DNA of 64,000 nt from an uncultured Eggerthellaceae bacterium (GCA_910588985.1 CAJURO010000008.1:15020-79019); one strand, 5' to 3'. Counted from the stretch's first letter, positions 25,050 through 35,512 are shown. Translations and numbers: made by a program. Notes: generated from the sequence alone by a model not told the origin.

Positions 25050-28000
25050 TCATCCTTTCATACGACGCCGAATCATGAGAGCGCCCAAAAGCGCAGCTGC
25101 CCCGCACACGCCGGCAACTCCAAGTGCAGTCATCCTATCGGTTTCATCACCTGTCTTGGGAAGCGTAGTTCCTGTACCGGATGAATCGCGATTATCGCGC
25201 ACGGGGGCTGTCCCGCCCCCTGAGCTCGCTCCATTATTGGAAGGATCTGAGGGGTCATTCGGGTTGGACGGATCCGAGGGCTCGGTTGGATAAGAGGGAT
25301 CCTTCGGATCAGTCGGATCTGACGCTTGCGGCACAACCTCAAGGATGTAGGACTTCCGAAGACTAGGCTCATCAGGATGCTCTGTTGGCCAAAGCGCAAG
25401 ATCCCAGAAATCAGAGGCTTCTCGCGCCTCTCTTTGCTCAATAGCTGCAGCGAACAACCGAGCGAACGTCTCAAGAGGTGCGGCTTCGCGCTTCTTGACT
25501 TCATAGCTGATGCCCTCGGGAACCACAAGCGTAAACTCAGACGCATCTTTCGGCATCTTATCACGAGGAAGCACGATCCGCGCATAGCCCGTCTCGTCCC
25601 AGAGGATGACCTTGTCCTCCATACCTGAAATCGTGCAAGAGATGATCACAGTATTAGGATCCTCTGGATCATCGGGTTTACTTGGATCCTCAGGATCCGT
25701 GGGCTTATCTGGCTTATCCGGATCTGTCGGATTTGTCGGATCCTCAGGATCCGTAGGCTTGTTCGGATCCTCTGGGTCGGTTGGCTTGTTCGGATCTTCC
25801 GGCTCCTCCGGGTCGCTCAGTTTTGTCCATGCGGCGAAGAAATGCTTGTCACCAATCGATCCTGCTGGAATGAGGGTTACAGGATCCCCTGTATGAGCCT
25901 CGTTGTCGAACCAACCTTTGAACTCATAGCCCTCACGAACAAGGAGCGAAGAGCTCGGCAACGCGATATCGCCCGATTCTATATCATAGGCAACTTGAAC
26001 CATTTGCCCTGTTTGCCATTTGCCACCGCCAAGGTCGTATGCGATCTCGTATTTGATGGGAGACCAGGCAGCGAACAGAGCGATCATTCCCTTGGAAAGG
26101 CGCACAGACTCTAATGGTTCACCCTCAAGGTTTGCGTTCTCATACCAACCAACGAAGTCATAACCCACTCGTGAAAGCGTGCTCGCGACAGGAAGCGCCA
26201 CTTCATCTCCTTCATGAGCGCCATCCTCTCCAAGCTCATAAACAGTCTTGGGCTGCACCTCGAAAGCACCGCCGCTTGTATAGAACGAAAGCACGCAAGC
26301 CTCCCCTGCCCATTTGGCATAGAGCTCCTTGTCACCATACGTTCCCGCAGCAAGCTCCATCAAAGGTGCGTCTGAGAAATCTGATTTCTCATGCCAGCCT
26401 GCAAAAGTATGCCCCTCCCACTGCATCACCGTGTCATTCGGAAGCAAGAATGATCGTTCGCTTGTCTGATAGCTCTCAAATGCAGAAAGGTCGATAGTGT
26501 TCGGAGGCGTCGCTCCCGTACCATCCGATCCTATTCGATAGGAGATCGTGTAGGTCCCGGGTTCCCATTTTGCATAGTAATGCTTGTCTCCGCTTTGCCC
26601 TGCAGAGATCTCAGTTATAGCGCTCCCCGCGAACTCTTTGTTATCGAACCATCCAAGGAACACATATCCAGGACGCTCGTAGAGCGGAAGGGTGCACGGC
26701 GTGCCATAGGTATAGGAAGAAACACCTGTCTGTTCGAAGCCAAGCGTTCCCCCATTAGGCGAGAATGTGATGGAGTAAACACCAAGGTCCCATTTAGCGA
26801 AATAACGCTTATCACCCCGCGCCTCGGGAGGGATAGAGCTAACGGGCAATCCTGTGAACGATGAATTCTCGAACCAACCTGCAAAAGTATGTCCCTCATA
26901 GAACACTTGGGAAGCATCAGGCAGAACCGCTCCCGCACCACCCTCGTAGGTGAACGCTGAAGGAATGCCCTCAGCAAGCTTGCCGTCCATAGGATCGAGA
27001 ATCACGTTGAATATCGGACGATACCACTTCGCGTAGAATTGCTTATCCCCATCCTCGTCCTTTCCGATCTCGGTGATCGGCTCTCCTTCGAAAGAGGGAT
27101 CCTCGTACCATCCTCCAAACTCATAGCTTTCCTTAGCAGGAACAGGAAGGCGCGCGCCTACGCCAAACGTATATTCGGTCACGTTGCCCCCAGTGGGGAT
27201 CCTTCCCCCCTCAAGATTCAGAGCAACGCTGTAGGTCTTCGCTTTCCATCCCGCGTAGAATGCAAGCGCCTCATCCTGCCCAGCTGGAATCTCGGTCTGA
27301 GGATTACCGACGAGAGACTCGTTGGTATACCATCCTGCGAAAGAATACCCCCTCCGTGTGATGCTGCTTTCGTCGGGAAGTGCTGTTACCTGCTCATTGT
27401 TGTAGGTATTGGGAGCATCGAATCCCTCTACCCATGTGCCACCTTGAGGGTCAAGGGTGAGCGGGAATGTGACCGCATTGGGATCATAGGGATCGACCAC
27501 AACCGTAGAAGGATACGAGGCGAAAGAGCTGTCAGTTGCCGCTAGGCGAACTTCATAGGTTCCTGTCGGAACCGATGTCGATGATGCAGTGATCGGAGTC
27601 CATTCGCTTGAGCTTTCGGCAGTAGCCTCCCGATTCGCAGCTGCGTTGACGCTGGCGCTCGCCGTATCCTCTCCTGCATCTGAAACCGACCTGTATTCAA
27701 GGGCAGGCATGAGACCAGGGCCCACTGTAAGAACATGGATCGCACCCATCCCTTTGGAGTTGGCGCGGACGCCCTTGATGTTGTCGGCGTAACCGTTCTC
27801 CGGACGCGGGGAAAGCTCGACCGTCTTGATGAAGTTGTAGCTCTTCCCTGACCATTTGGCAGCGAAATACAAGCTTACCGAACGCGTCCCCTTCGATTCG
27901 GTTTCCGCATTGTCAAATCCTTCGTATTCGATGATCTCGCTTAGGTCAACACTATTCGGATCTTCGGATATTACTGAGAAGAAGATAGGCGCCGACGCGA

Positions 28001-31000
28001 AACCATCATCCTGCCAATCGCCTTTGTATATCCCGCTTCCGGGAAGGTCTTTGAGGCTTCTGAACGGCAGGTTATGCAAGGATATCCTCTTGCTTGCGTC
28101 GAAGTCTGTTCCCGAGCATACAAGCTTTTCGTTCTTGTAATCGATTGCAATATCCAAATCATATTGCGCGAAAGAAGCTCTGTTGCCCACAAACCGCAAC
28201 ATGGGGTAACCGATTTCTATGGTTGGGTCGAATTCCCAAACATCTGCCTCGAACCCAAGGTTTTCATATACTACGGCGCCGTTATACAGCATGGGAAACG
28301 TGTAGGAGATGCTTTGCAGCTCTTTGCTTAAATGCTGCAATAGCCCCAGATCCGTTCGCGCATACTTCACGCCGGGCACCGCATCCCCAACAAGCGAAGC
28401 ACCGGTCGTGATCGAGGCGTCTTCATAGCAGTTCACGAAGGCATCCTCAGCCGGAGCGGTCATCTTGGCTAGACGCGCAACGTTATCGTTTGTTGGCACT
28501 CCCAGCCCGAAGCATGCGGATATTCTGGTGTTTTCCGCATCATAAAGATTGTTGTTGGAGTTCTCGATATCTCCCAAAACAATGCCGTTCTTACCGTTCG
28601 TAACCGTAGACGACATGCTCACCTTCGAGATACAACGCTCTAATCGCGCCGAGCAGGTTATTGCCCCGATAACACCACCGCAAGACACCCCACAAGAAGC
28701 AAACGCGCCTTGCACGAAGATGTCACTCAGATCGCTATTGACCACGCGTCCCGCGATGAACCCTGCATAGCAGCAGTTGCCCTGGACCGAGCTGTTGCCA
28801 TTCCAAAGTCTTCCGTTCGTGACCTGGATGCGGTTGAACTGCGACCCGCCAACACGCCCGTCGGCGCCTGATGCGTTGATCCCTCCGTCGTCGCCGACGA
28901 TGAATCCGACACGATAGCGGCCCTGTGCCGACACCGTGTCAAGGTAGAGATCCTCGAAGACGCTCTTTGCGCTTCGCCTCGCTATCAGGGCCACGTTGTC
29001 GCCCACTGTAGCATCCTGCATGTTGCTCGAGCTTTTGAGGGTGAAGTCGCGTATCTCGGCAAAGAAGGCCTTGTCGAACAACGATGCCCCCGAAAGTCCC
29101 GTTATCGTATGACCGTTACCGTTGAATACCTTGGGATCCATCTGTGTTCCGCTCATGAATTGCGTAACCACGGACAGCTTCTTCGTCTCGGCGGCGGTGT
29201 TCGCGGAAGACCACTCAGCAAAATCAAGGTCGGCCATGAGGTGGAACTTGTTCACGCCAAGCCTGAGGTCGTCATTGATGTTGACGAAATCATCAACTGA
29301 CCATACCTGGCGCTCGAATCTTATGTAACTTATATTCTCTAGCTCGCAATTCACAGTAGTGAGAGCTGCGGCATCAGCAGCAACGCCATCGAGCGTCAGA
29401 TCCTTGATGTAGGCATGACGCGCTCCTTCGAAAAGCCCACCGAGCGGCGTGCCCTTCACCAAGATCTTATGCCCTTGCCCGTCGAACTTACCGTAGAAAA
29501 CGCCGCTGATCAGAGCAGTGCCAGCCTCGAACTCAACGCTGCTCGCATCTATATCGCTATCGAGAACATAATTGCCTTGCGGATTGTCTGCGACCTTCAA
29601 CAAGTCACTCAAGGTGTTGATGTGGGTAACGGGCTTCTGGTTCTCATAGATCCCGTAGCGGAAGTCATTGGTCACTCGCTTCATCATGTAGAACATGCGC
29701 GTGCGCAACGAGAACATGGATCCAAGATTGCGATCGTGCATGCTCGCATCGGACTTCAATGCGGTCTCGAACTTGTCCACGAGAGCATCGAAGTCAGCAT
29801 AAGCAAGGCTGTCCTTCTTGGCCTCGATACCTTCCCATGTCTTCATCTGCCATTCTTTATAGGACGAACAGCCTGTGATCTTCATGAGCTTCTGCAGGTC
29901 GTTGCCACCAGCACTCCCATAGGTTGCGAATGCGTCATAGCCTTCACGGCCAAGCATGCGATACATCATCACCTTGAAAGAGCGGGAATCGGGATAGAAG
30001 GTATTGGCGTGTACCGGGAACCACCACGTTCCGCGATTGTCCTCAGTGACATATATTTGTCGCTGCCAGGTTATGCTGCCCCCGTCAGGAATGCCTGGAC
30101 GCAGGAACAACTGGTTGTCATAAACCTCTTCGATGGTCTCGAACTTCTTCGATCCGTCATTGAACACGGATTCATTCACCGGCATGGTTGCAGTGGTGCC
30201 ATCGAAACCGTCGATCACTTTGCTTCTAGAGCAGAGGATGGTGGTGTTGGTGCCAGAATCCAAGGGGCTGGTGCCGTTCTGCCCACTGAACCACACCTGA
30301 GACGCCACGGCGTTCTGCTCGTCCTTGTCGAGGCGCAGGAATGCCTGAAGTGCAGCATAGTCCAGCATATCAAGGGTCTCGTAGACCTTGTTATAGAAAT
30401 CATCTGTTTGGTCTTTCCCATAGATGCGGTCTCGATCGTAGTTCGACATGATGTCGGATGAGATGTTGTAGTCATAACAGAGGTTCATGACTGGCGACAT
30501 GGCCCCATGACCCTGGGTAAGGAGACCATCAGTGAAATCCTCATTGGAAGCGCCATCGCGACGTCCCCCGCCAAGGAACACGTCGTTATCAAGCGCGTGG
30601 GCCATTTCATGGGACCAATAGTAGGACCAGCCACAGCTAAGAGAGGTGTAGGCAAGGAACAGGATGCGCTTGTTGGTGGGCGACATGTTATAGGTTGCCG
30701 CCGCCGCACCCTGGCCACCGGTAGTATCGTAGAGTTCGCTGACATCGAAGAAGTTCTTCTGCCAGGGGTCCTCAGTATAATGCTTGCCCCATAGCCCTTG
30801 ACTCTCGTAGTAAACATTCTGGGCAGTTCCGTAGTCGTAGCGTGAGGTCATGTTGTCCAGCGTGAGCACGATGGTGGTGTTCACGCGTTCCTTGCCGACG
30901 ATGGTCGCCACCGTTGATGAGTACTTGGCGCAATGCGGGAAGATGTTGTCCAACCTGGCCTTGAAAGACGCCCGCTGGGCATCGTTGAACTCGAAGTTGG

Positions 31001-33362
31001 CGGGAGCAGTGTAGATGTAGGTTGACCCGCAGGCGAAGAGCATGGACGTGGATCCCATGTACATAGCTCCTGGCTCCATGGTGAGCCAGATAGGAAGATA
31101 ATCGGGATAGCGCCGCGATGCCTGGTCCCAGCCGCGCCAAAAGAGCTCCTCGGTTTCAGGATGACCCTCGATAACAGGGGGCTCGTACTCATGGTAGAAC
31201 GCGATGGTGGACATGTAATCGGCAAACCAATTGGCAACATCGGCATAGCCGGAAGCTCGCTTGACAAGCGTCTGGATCAGAGTCGGAGAATTGTAGATCC
31301 CGGTGAAGGGCCCGAGCCTCGTATTGATGACCGTGTTGGACATCAAGCGGATCATGGAGTACGAGAGCATGGTATCCGAGCGCACATCGTAGGTCATGTT
31401 CACCAGCGAGAGCCCCGGCTTCACAACTCCACCACGGAAAGCTACGATCAAGAATGCATTCCCGTTGTTCTGAAATCCCGTCTCTTCGCTGCCGCCAATG
31501 CCGAAGTTCAAGAATCTATCCCAATAGGTATAGAGAAACAATAGGTTGAACATCTTCAGCTCGACCGCATGGGATTGCCAGTTATCCGTAGGTTTGGCGT
31601 TCTCGGCTTGGCTCATATAGTAGTTCCACAGTGGGGACTCCGAATACATCGGATTCCAGGTGGGTATGTTGGTCAACAGATTAGCCGCTACTTCCTCGGC
31701 CTTGTCGTGGATGTTGCGATCGAAATAATCGCGCACAGTACGATGCATCTTCACATCGGATTTGAATGGAGCGAAATAATCGTTGTAAGTCTTCGATCGG
31801 ATGAACGCTGCCACCCGTTCGATGCCGTGCTGAGCACCTTCTCCCAATGACCAGAAATTAGGCTGATAAAGAATGCCTGCTTCGCCCATCGTATATGAGG
31901 CCATAAGCGAGCTGGCCCCCAAGAATTGAACATCATTCGTCTCAGATGTGCCATCCGAGAAATAAACGACGTTGCGAACGATGTTCTCCTCTTCTCCCTC
32001 CAGCATGCTCACCTTCATGCCTTGCGTAGCGTGCACGGGCCAGAGCTCTTGAATGGTCTTGCTATAAAGCCCGCTAGATTCAGGTATGGCGTTACCTGAT
32101 TTTACGATGTCCTCATAAGAGGCGTAGGGCGCTAGCTTATAGGCATTGCGATAAGCCTGATCGCGGCTGGCATCGTATCCTGGCGTGCTTGCGATGTTCG
32201 CCATCATGGTGGTGTCATTCGCCACCGGTTGGCCTGAGAGGACCTTTACATAGCCTTCCCAATCCGCGCCTTTCGTGTACAGCACCTCAAAGGTCTTCGC
32301 TTGCTCACCAGCACCAGCAGGCAGCTGCAAAGTGACATAGATGCATCCATCCCTCAAACTAGCAGATAGCACAGGGCTATAGAATGACGGCATGTTGAGC
32401 ATCTGAACATAGGCGGTGTGCCTGCTGAGATAGTTATTTATATAACTGACGAAGATATCTTGCGTCTGCGGGGTGCCAGAGTTGTCATACAGGATGACGG
32501 ACTTTATGTCCTTCAGCACTACATCAGTGGAATAAGAGCTGCTTTGGAGCTGAACATCTCCTTCTGCAGAAATCTCTCGAATGCGCGACATCAATCTGAA
32601 GGCTGCATTTTCGATGCTGTTCGCACTCGATGCCAGCTCTTTCTCTCCTGGTTGGCTCACGATCACATCCTCAGAGCTCAACGTAGGATCGTAGGTGATC
32701 GAGGCTTCTTCTGCCTCACGTGCGCTCCTCAGCGCATCCTCAACTTCTGCCTCGGTGAGAGTTGGGCTTTGGGCCTGCGCTTCTTCCGCTAATCTCTCAG
32801 CCTCTGCCTGGCGCTCCTCATCCTCCCGTGCAACGTCCTCATAGCCTTCCATGCAGTTTCCGCAGTTCGCAGAAGAGCCATTCTGCTCACCTTCAAGATA
32901 GGCCCCCGTAAGCGAATCGACGATGAATTCATTGTCGAGATCCTCTTCGGTGATGTCACCTTCAGCTAGATAGGCATCAAGGATGGCCTGCCTCTCCTCT
33001 TCGCTGCGTGGAGGAGAGGCAAGGCCTTCATCAGAAGTCTCCGAGTCCTCGCCGAACAGAATAGATGCGATGTCAGGGTCGACAAGCTCTCCCTGAGCAT
33101 TCACTACGCTCCCATCAAGTGGAACATCCACAACGATCTGATGGGGAAGCGACGATGGCACATTGTTGCTCTCTTCAGCTGAAGCACCTTCCTCTACAGG
33201 CTCCTCCTCCAACGCTGCATCCACGCTCAGTGGGTGAGTGTCAGCATAAGCAGGAATGACCTGCGAGAGAGGGGCGCTTGGAAAGAGAAGAGCCACTGCT
33301 AACAAAACGCATAGGGCCATGCGCAGTCGCGTCCAAAGAACCTTCTGAGATCCTCCCAACAT
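25050..33362 (-). CDS. Giant LPXTG-anchored M26/ZmpB-like zinc metalloprotease
   Basis: Predicted 2770-residue surface protein. In order: signal peptide (1 to ~42); acidic, Ser/Glu-rich region with EERQAEAERLAEEA coil (~100-260); catalytic region with HEMAH at 918-922 and Glu941 in GGRRDGASNE, matching the HExxH-E layout of M26/ZmpB peptidases; GLUG/M26-like beta-helix segments (~1245-1700); seven InlB-type (Listeria-Bacteroides) repeats (~1964-2517, each with FAGWY- or FKGWF-like core); a DPEDPNKPT linker (~2517-2570); a beta domain; a second Pro linker; LPKTG at 2734-2738, hydrophobic helix and RRRMKG tail for sortase. Relatives cleave IgA1 or mucin-type proteins; the target here is unknown. 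Start is ATG 33362; an upstream in-frame TTG is possible. Confidence 0.88.
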   Translation of the reverse strand: MLGGSQKVLWTRLRMALCVLLAVALLFPSAPLSQVIPAYADTHPLSVDAALEEEPVEEGASAEESNNVPSSLPHQIVVDVPLDGSVVNAQGELVDPDIASILFGEDSETSDEGLASPPRSEEERQAILDAYLAEGDITEEDLDNEFIVDSLTGAYLEGEQNGSSANCGNCMEGYEDVAREDEERQAEAERLAEEAQAQSPTLTEAEVEDALRSAREAEEASITYDPTLSSEDVIVSQPGEKELASSANSIENAAFRLMSRIREISAEGDVQLQSSSYSTDVVLKDIKSVILYDNSGTPQTQDIFVSYINNYLSRHTAYVQMLNMPSFYSPVLSASLRDGCIYVTLQLPAGAGEQAKTFEVLYTKGADWEGYVKVLSGQPVANDTTMMANIASTPGYDASRDQAYRNAYKLAPYASYEDIVKSGNAIPESSGLYSKTIQELWPVHATQGMKVSMLEGEEENIVRNVVYFSDGTSETNDVQFLGASSLMASYTMGEAGILYQPNFWSLGEGAQHGIERVAAFIRSKTYNDYFAPFKSDVKMHRTVRDYFDRNIHDKAEEVAANLLTNIPTWNPMYSESPLWNYYMSQAENAKPTDNWQSHAVELKMFNLLFLYTYWDRFLNFGIGGSEETGFQNNGNAFLIVAFRGGVVKPGLSLVNMTYDVRSDTMLSYSMIRLMSNTVINTRLGPFTGIYNSPTLIQTLVKRASGYADVANWFADYMSTIAFYHEYEPPVIEGHPETEELFWRGWDQASRRYPDYLPIWLTMEPGAMYMGSTSMLFACGSTYIYTAPANFEFNDAQRASFKARLDNIFPHCAKYSSTVATIVGKERVNTTIVLTLDNMTSRYDYGTAQNVYYESQGLWGKHYTEDPWQKNFFDVSELYDTTGGQGAAAATYNMSPTNKRILFLAYTSLSCGWSYYWSHEMAHALDNDVFLGGGRRDGASNEDFTDGLLTQGHGAMSPVMNLCYDYNISSDIMSNYDRDRIYGKDQTDDFYNKVYETLDMLDYAALQAFLRLDKDEQNAVASQVWFSGQNGTSPLDSGTNTTILCSRSKVIDGFDGTTATMPVNESVFNDGSKKFETIEEVYDNQLFLRPGIPDGGSITWQRQIYVTEDNRGTWWFPVHANTFYPDSRSFKVMMYRMLGREGYDAFATYGSAGGNDLQKLMKITGCSSYKEWQMKTWEGIEAKKDSLAYADFDALVDKFETALKSDASMHDRNLGSMFSLRTRMFYMMKRVTNDFRYGIYENQKPVTHINTLSDLLKVADNPQGNYVLDSDIDASSVEFEAGTALISGVFYGKFDGQGHKILVKGTPLGGLFEGARHAYIKDLTLDGVAADAAALTTVNCELENISYIRFERQVWSVDDFVNINDDLRLGVNKFHLMADLDFAEWSSANTAAETKKLSVVTQFMSGTQMDPKVFNGNGHTITGLSGASLFDKAFFAEIRDFTLKSSSNMQDATVGDNVALIARRSAKSVFEDLYLDTVSAQGRYRVGFIVGDDGGINASGADGRVGGSQFNRIQVTNGRLWNGNSSVQGNCCYAGFIAGRVVNSDLSDIFVQGAFASCGVSCGGVIGAITCSARLERCISKVSMSSTVTNGKNGIVLGDIENSNNNLYDAENTRISACFGLGVPTNDNVARLAKMTAPAEDAFVNCYEDASITTGASLVGDAVPGVKYARTDLGLLQHLSKELQSISYTFPMLYNGAVVYENLGFEADVWEFDPTIEIGYPMLRFVGNRASFAQYDLDIAIDYKNEKLVCSGTDFDASKRISLHNLPFRSLKDLPGSGIYKGDWQDDGFASAPIFFSVISEDPNSVDLSEIIEYEGFDNAETESKGTRSVSLYFAAKWSGKSYNFIKTVELSPRPENGYADNIKGVRANSKGMGAIHVLTVGPGLMPALEYRSVSDAGEDTASASVNAAANREATAESSSEWTPITASSTSVPTGTYEVRLAATDSSFASYPSTVVVDPYDPNAVTFPLTLDPQGGTWVEGFDAPNTYNNEQVTALPDESSITRRGYSFAGWYTNESLVGNPQTEIPAGQDEALAFYAGWKAKTYSVALNLEGGRIPTGGNVTEYTFGVGARLPVPAKESYEFGGWYEDPSFEGEPITEIGKDEDGDKQFYAKWYRPIFNVILDPMDGKLAEGIPSAFTYEGGAGAVLPDASQVFYEGHTFAGWFENSSFTGLPVSSIPPEARGDKRYFAKWDLGVYSITFSPNGGTLGFEQTGVSSYTYGTPCTLPLYERPGYVFLGWFDNKEFAGSAITEISAGQSGDKHYYAKWEPGTYTISYRIGSDGTGATPPNTIDLSAFESYQTSERSFLLPNDTVMQWEGHTFAGWHEKSDFSDAPLMELAAGTYGDKELYAKWAGEACVLSFYTSGGAFEVQPKTVYELGEDGAHEGDEVALPVASTLSRVGYDFVGWYENANLEGEPLESVRLSKGMIALFAAWSPIKYEIAYDLGGGKWQTGQMVQVAYDIESGDIALPSSSLLVREGYEFKGWFDNEAHTGDPVTLIPAGSIGDKHFFAAWTKLSDPEEPEDPNKPTDPEDPNKPTDPEDPTNPTDPDKPDKPTDPEDPSKPDDPEDPNTVIISCTISGMEDKVILWDETGYARIVLPRDKMPKDASEFTLVVPEGISYEVKKREAAPLETFARLFAAAIEQREAREASDFWDLALWPTEHPDEPSLRKSYILEVVPQASDPTDPKDPSYPTEPSDPSNPNDPSDPSNNGASSGGGTAPVRDNRDSSGTGTTLPKTGDETDRMTALGVAGVCGAAALLGALMIRRRMKG
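25225..25330 (-). repeat. Second Pro-rich linker repeat in the giant protein
   Basis: In-frame repeats of DPS/DPN units (SDPSNPNDPSDPSNN) before the LPKTG anchor, presumably a wall-spanning spacer. Confidence 0.75.
25650..25815 (-). repeat. Tandem PEDPNKPTD-coding repeats
   Basis: Degenerate in-frame tandem repeats of about 9-15 bp units (GGATCC and GGATCT words recur) encode DPEDPNKPTDPEDP-type residues after the seventh InlB repeat. Slippage here could change spacer length between strains. Confidence 0.8.
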
Positions 33363-33744
33363 TTGCCCCTCTTCCAACCCCGTGAGTACGATGATACAGT
33401 CCTTCTAAGTATAAATCTGAAAGCATTGTTGAACAGCATAGACACCCTTTGAGCTCTCCTTCTTCACAATGCTTTCATAGAAAAAGCACGCACTGCCATT
33501 CATGGCAGTGCACCGTCCTCGAAAGCGAATGTCCTTTGAGCAACAAAGCGATGATGTCTGAGTAGCAGAAGATAGATATATCCCCTCACGCCCAAAACGG
33601 ACTATGGTGGAGAAGAGCTTGCGCAATGCATGCGCATGAGCGTGGATACGCGCGGTGTTCTGCCATGAAAGAGGCTGCTTCAATTGGACGCTCCATCGAA
33701 TAAGGTCGCTGCGAAAACGGCGAGAGGGCACACCTAAAGGACCG
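33363..33744. other. Gap upstream of the giant protein gene
   Basis: A 382-bp stretch with no convincing gene. A TATACT-like -10 word lies on the minus strand about 45 bp before the giant protein start. A 22-bp perfect palindrome is at 33490-33511. The minus-strand reading frame crossing the region has no protein-like character and no ribosome site. Confidence 0.5.
33490..33511 (-). terminator. Perfect palindrome, possible minus-strand terminator
   Basis: GCACTGCCAT, a 2-base loop (TC), and ATGGCAGTGC. On the minus strand it is followed after 4 bases by TTTTT. No minus-strand gene was found upstream of it. Confidence 0.4.
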
Positions 33745-34323
33745 AATGGAAGGTCATTGTGGTGCTCTTCGCATGCAACCTTCTGGCATCGTTCATGCAA
33801 TCTATCATGAATATTGCCCTTGACCAGGTCTCTACTGAATTCCATGTCCGCCTTGCTGAAGCGAACCTGGTCATCATCGCCTTCGCCATCGTCGCGAGCG
33901 CCGTCATCACAACTGCAGCCTCGGTGGTGAAGCGCTTCTGCTTCTTTCCCCTAAAGGGAAGGCCGGTTTCCTGCTTGCGGTCAACAGCGGCGTCATCGGC
34001 ATCGGATTGGCCTCTTCTTCCCAGCCGTCAAGAGCATCGATCTGGAAGTGTTGCCGCAAAGCATCTCATCGAATGGCTCGTCCATCCATTCGGCATTGGC
34101 ACAGATCGCCGGATGCATTTCCTCGGCGCTCTATGTAGGTCTCATGTCTGGGGATGTGGAAGCACAGCTAGCTGTAGGAGCTTCGAAAGCCCGCGCCTAT
34201 GCTGTCGGGTTCGCCCACACCCTCCCGATCGAAATCGGCTGTATCATAGCAGCTCTTTTGAACTCTCTTGCATACGTTAAGCTCGTAAAAGCCTTCTCCC
34301 GCTCGCACCCAGATGAGAAATGA
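33745..34323 (+). pseudogene. Decayed DHA2-family MFS transporter
   Basis: Two fragments in different frames. The first (33747 to ~33920) reads VLFACNLLASFMQSIMNIAL and onward, as in transmembrane helix 1-2 of EmrB/QacA-type drug exporters. The second (from ~33990, frame shifted, stop at 34323) reads DLEVLPQSISSNGSSIHSAL and AQIAGCISSALYVGLMS, the late-helix signature of the same family. About 300 residues expected between them are missing. I infer an internal deletion and frameshift; the remnant is not likely to be functional. Confidence 0.75.
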
Positions 34324-34404
34324 TTGATATCACAATGGTGCTGCTTTTCTAACCGTTTGGTTCTAAGTAGTTGAAGACTGTCGTCTTTATTAGACTCGTT
34401 TATG

Positions 34405-34435
34405 TATAATACTTCTATAAGAATAATATTCCCGA
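34405..34435 (+). promoter_or_regulatory. Promoter and operator-like palindrome of the ABC importer
   Basis: TATAAT (34405-34410) is a plausible -10 box with a poor -35. It runs into TATAATACTT and the inverted TTCT/AGAA motif centred near 34417. The 10-base word TATAATACTT recurs between moeA and the DUF364 gene (39851-39860), suggesting a shared metal-responsive regulator. Confidence 0.45.
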
Positions 34436-34441
34436 TCGAGA

Positions 34442-35512
34442 ATGACTGGCGTGGCTCAATCACCAACAACATTGGAGCTTGATGAATGTGAGCGAAGATC
34501 CGCTTTGAGCAGGCGCGCTGACGTCATCATTGGTGCGCTTGTGATCGTGCTGGTGGTCGTTGCTGGCGCCTCCCTCATGATGGGTCGCTACCCCATTGAT
34601 CCTCTCCAGGCAATAGCAATGCTGCTCAATCTCGTCATTCCCCTTGACCAATCCTGGACCGACCAACAGGCCACGCTCTTCTTCAACGTTCGCCTACCAC
34701 GCATCCTTCTTGCGCTTATGGTGGGTTGCTGCCTTTCAGTAGCTGGCGCAGCCTATCAAGGTACCTTCCAAAACCCGCTTGTATCGCCTGATATCCTTGG
34801 CGCCAGCCAAGGTGCAGCATTCGGCGCAGCCTGCGCCATTCTTGCAGGATTCACCGGTGCCATGGTTTCGGTCTCGGCTTTCTTCGTGTCGCTTCTTACC
34901 GTAGCGCTCGTCCTGCTCATCAGCTCACGCGCCAAGGGCAACCACATGATGGTCGTCGTGCTGGCAGGCGTGATGGTCAGTTCCCTTTTCCAAGCCGGCG
35001 TCTCGTATACGAAGCTCGTTGCTGATCCCAACAATGACGAGCTTGCCGATATCACCTATTGGCTCATGGGAAGCCTCACAGGTGCGAAGATGGGGCAAGT
35101 TGGCGTTGTGTTCCCCATCTTGCTCGTCGGTTGCTCCATCCTATTCGCTCTTCGCTGGCGAATCAACATCCTTACCATGGGTGACGAGGAGGCATCGACC
35201 ATGGGCGTGGATGCGCGTCGCATTCGCATCATCGTCATCATAGCCGCCACCTTCTTGACGGCCGCCTGCGTGTCCGTTTCGGGCATGATCGGGTGGATAG
35301 GGCTCGTTATCCCTCATCTCTGCCGCATGCTCGTAGGCGCCGACTACCGCAAGCTGATACCTGCCTCCATGCTCATGGGCGCTTCGTTTCTCCTTGTGGT
35401 AGATGACATCGCTCGACTGGCTACGACAGCTGAGATCCCCATCGGCATCTTGACTGCGTTCGTAGGCGCACCCTTCTTCCTGTATCTCATCACACGAAAG
35501 AAGCGGCTATGA
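34442..35512 (+). CDS. FecCD/BtuC-type ABC importer permease
   Basis: Inner-membrane permease of 356 residues with about ten hydrophobic segments. It carries the family marks RLPRILLALMVGCCLSVAGA, the QNPLVSPDILG segment, and GWIGLVIPHLCRMLVG. The type imports iron-siderophore, haem, B12 or, in the MolB branch, molybdate or tungstate. The next gene starts inside its last codons (ATGA overlap), so permease and ATPase are coupled. Gene context (moeA, DUF364 nearby) favours molybdate or tungstate over iron; this is inference. Confidence 0.92.
   Translation: MTGVAQSPTTLELDECERRSALSRRADVIIGALVIVLVVVAGASLMMGRYPIDPLQAIAMLLNLVIPLDQSWTDQQATLFFNVRLPRILLALMVGCCLSVAGAAYQGTFQNPLVSPDILGASQGAAFGAACAILAGFTGAMVSVSAFFVSLLTVALVLLISSRAKGNHMMVVVLAGVMVSSLFQAGVSYTKLVADPNNDELADITYWLMGSLTGAKMGQVGVVFPILLVGCSILFALRWRINILTMGDEEASTMGVDARRIRIIVIIAATFLTAACVSVSGMIGWIGLVIPHLCRMLVGADYRKLIPASMLMGASFLLVVDDIARLATTAEIPIGILTAFVGAPFFLYLITRKKRL

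Noticed and set aside
25650..25815. Tandem GGATCC-rich repeats as a possible CRISPR or independent repeat
   Set aside because: The units are short, adjacent without spacers, in frame, and encode the Pro-rich stalk of the giant protein.
33405..33845. Minus-strand reading frame of about 146 codons upstream of the giant protein gene
   Set aside because: It runs antisense to the recognisable DHA2 remnant, crosses a perfect palindrome, has no ribosome site and no protein-like composition.
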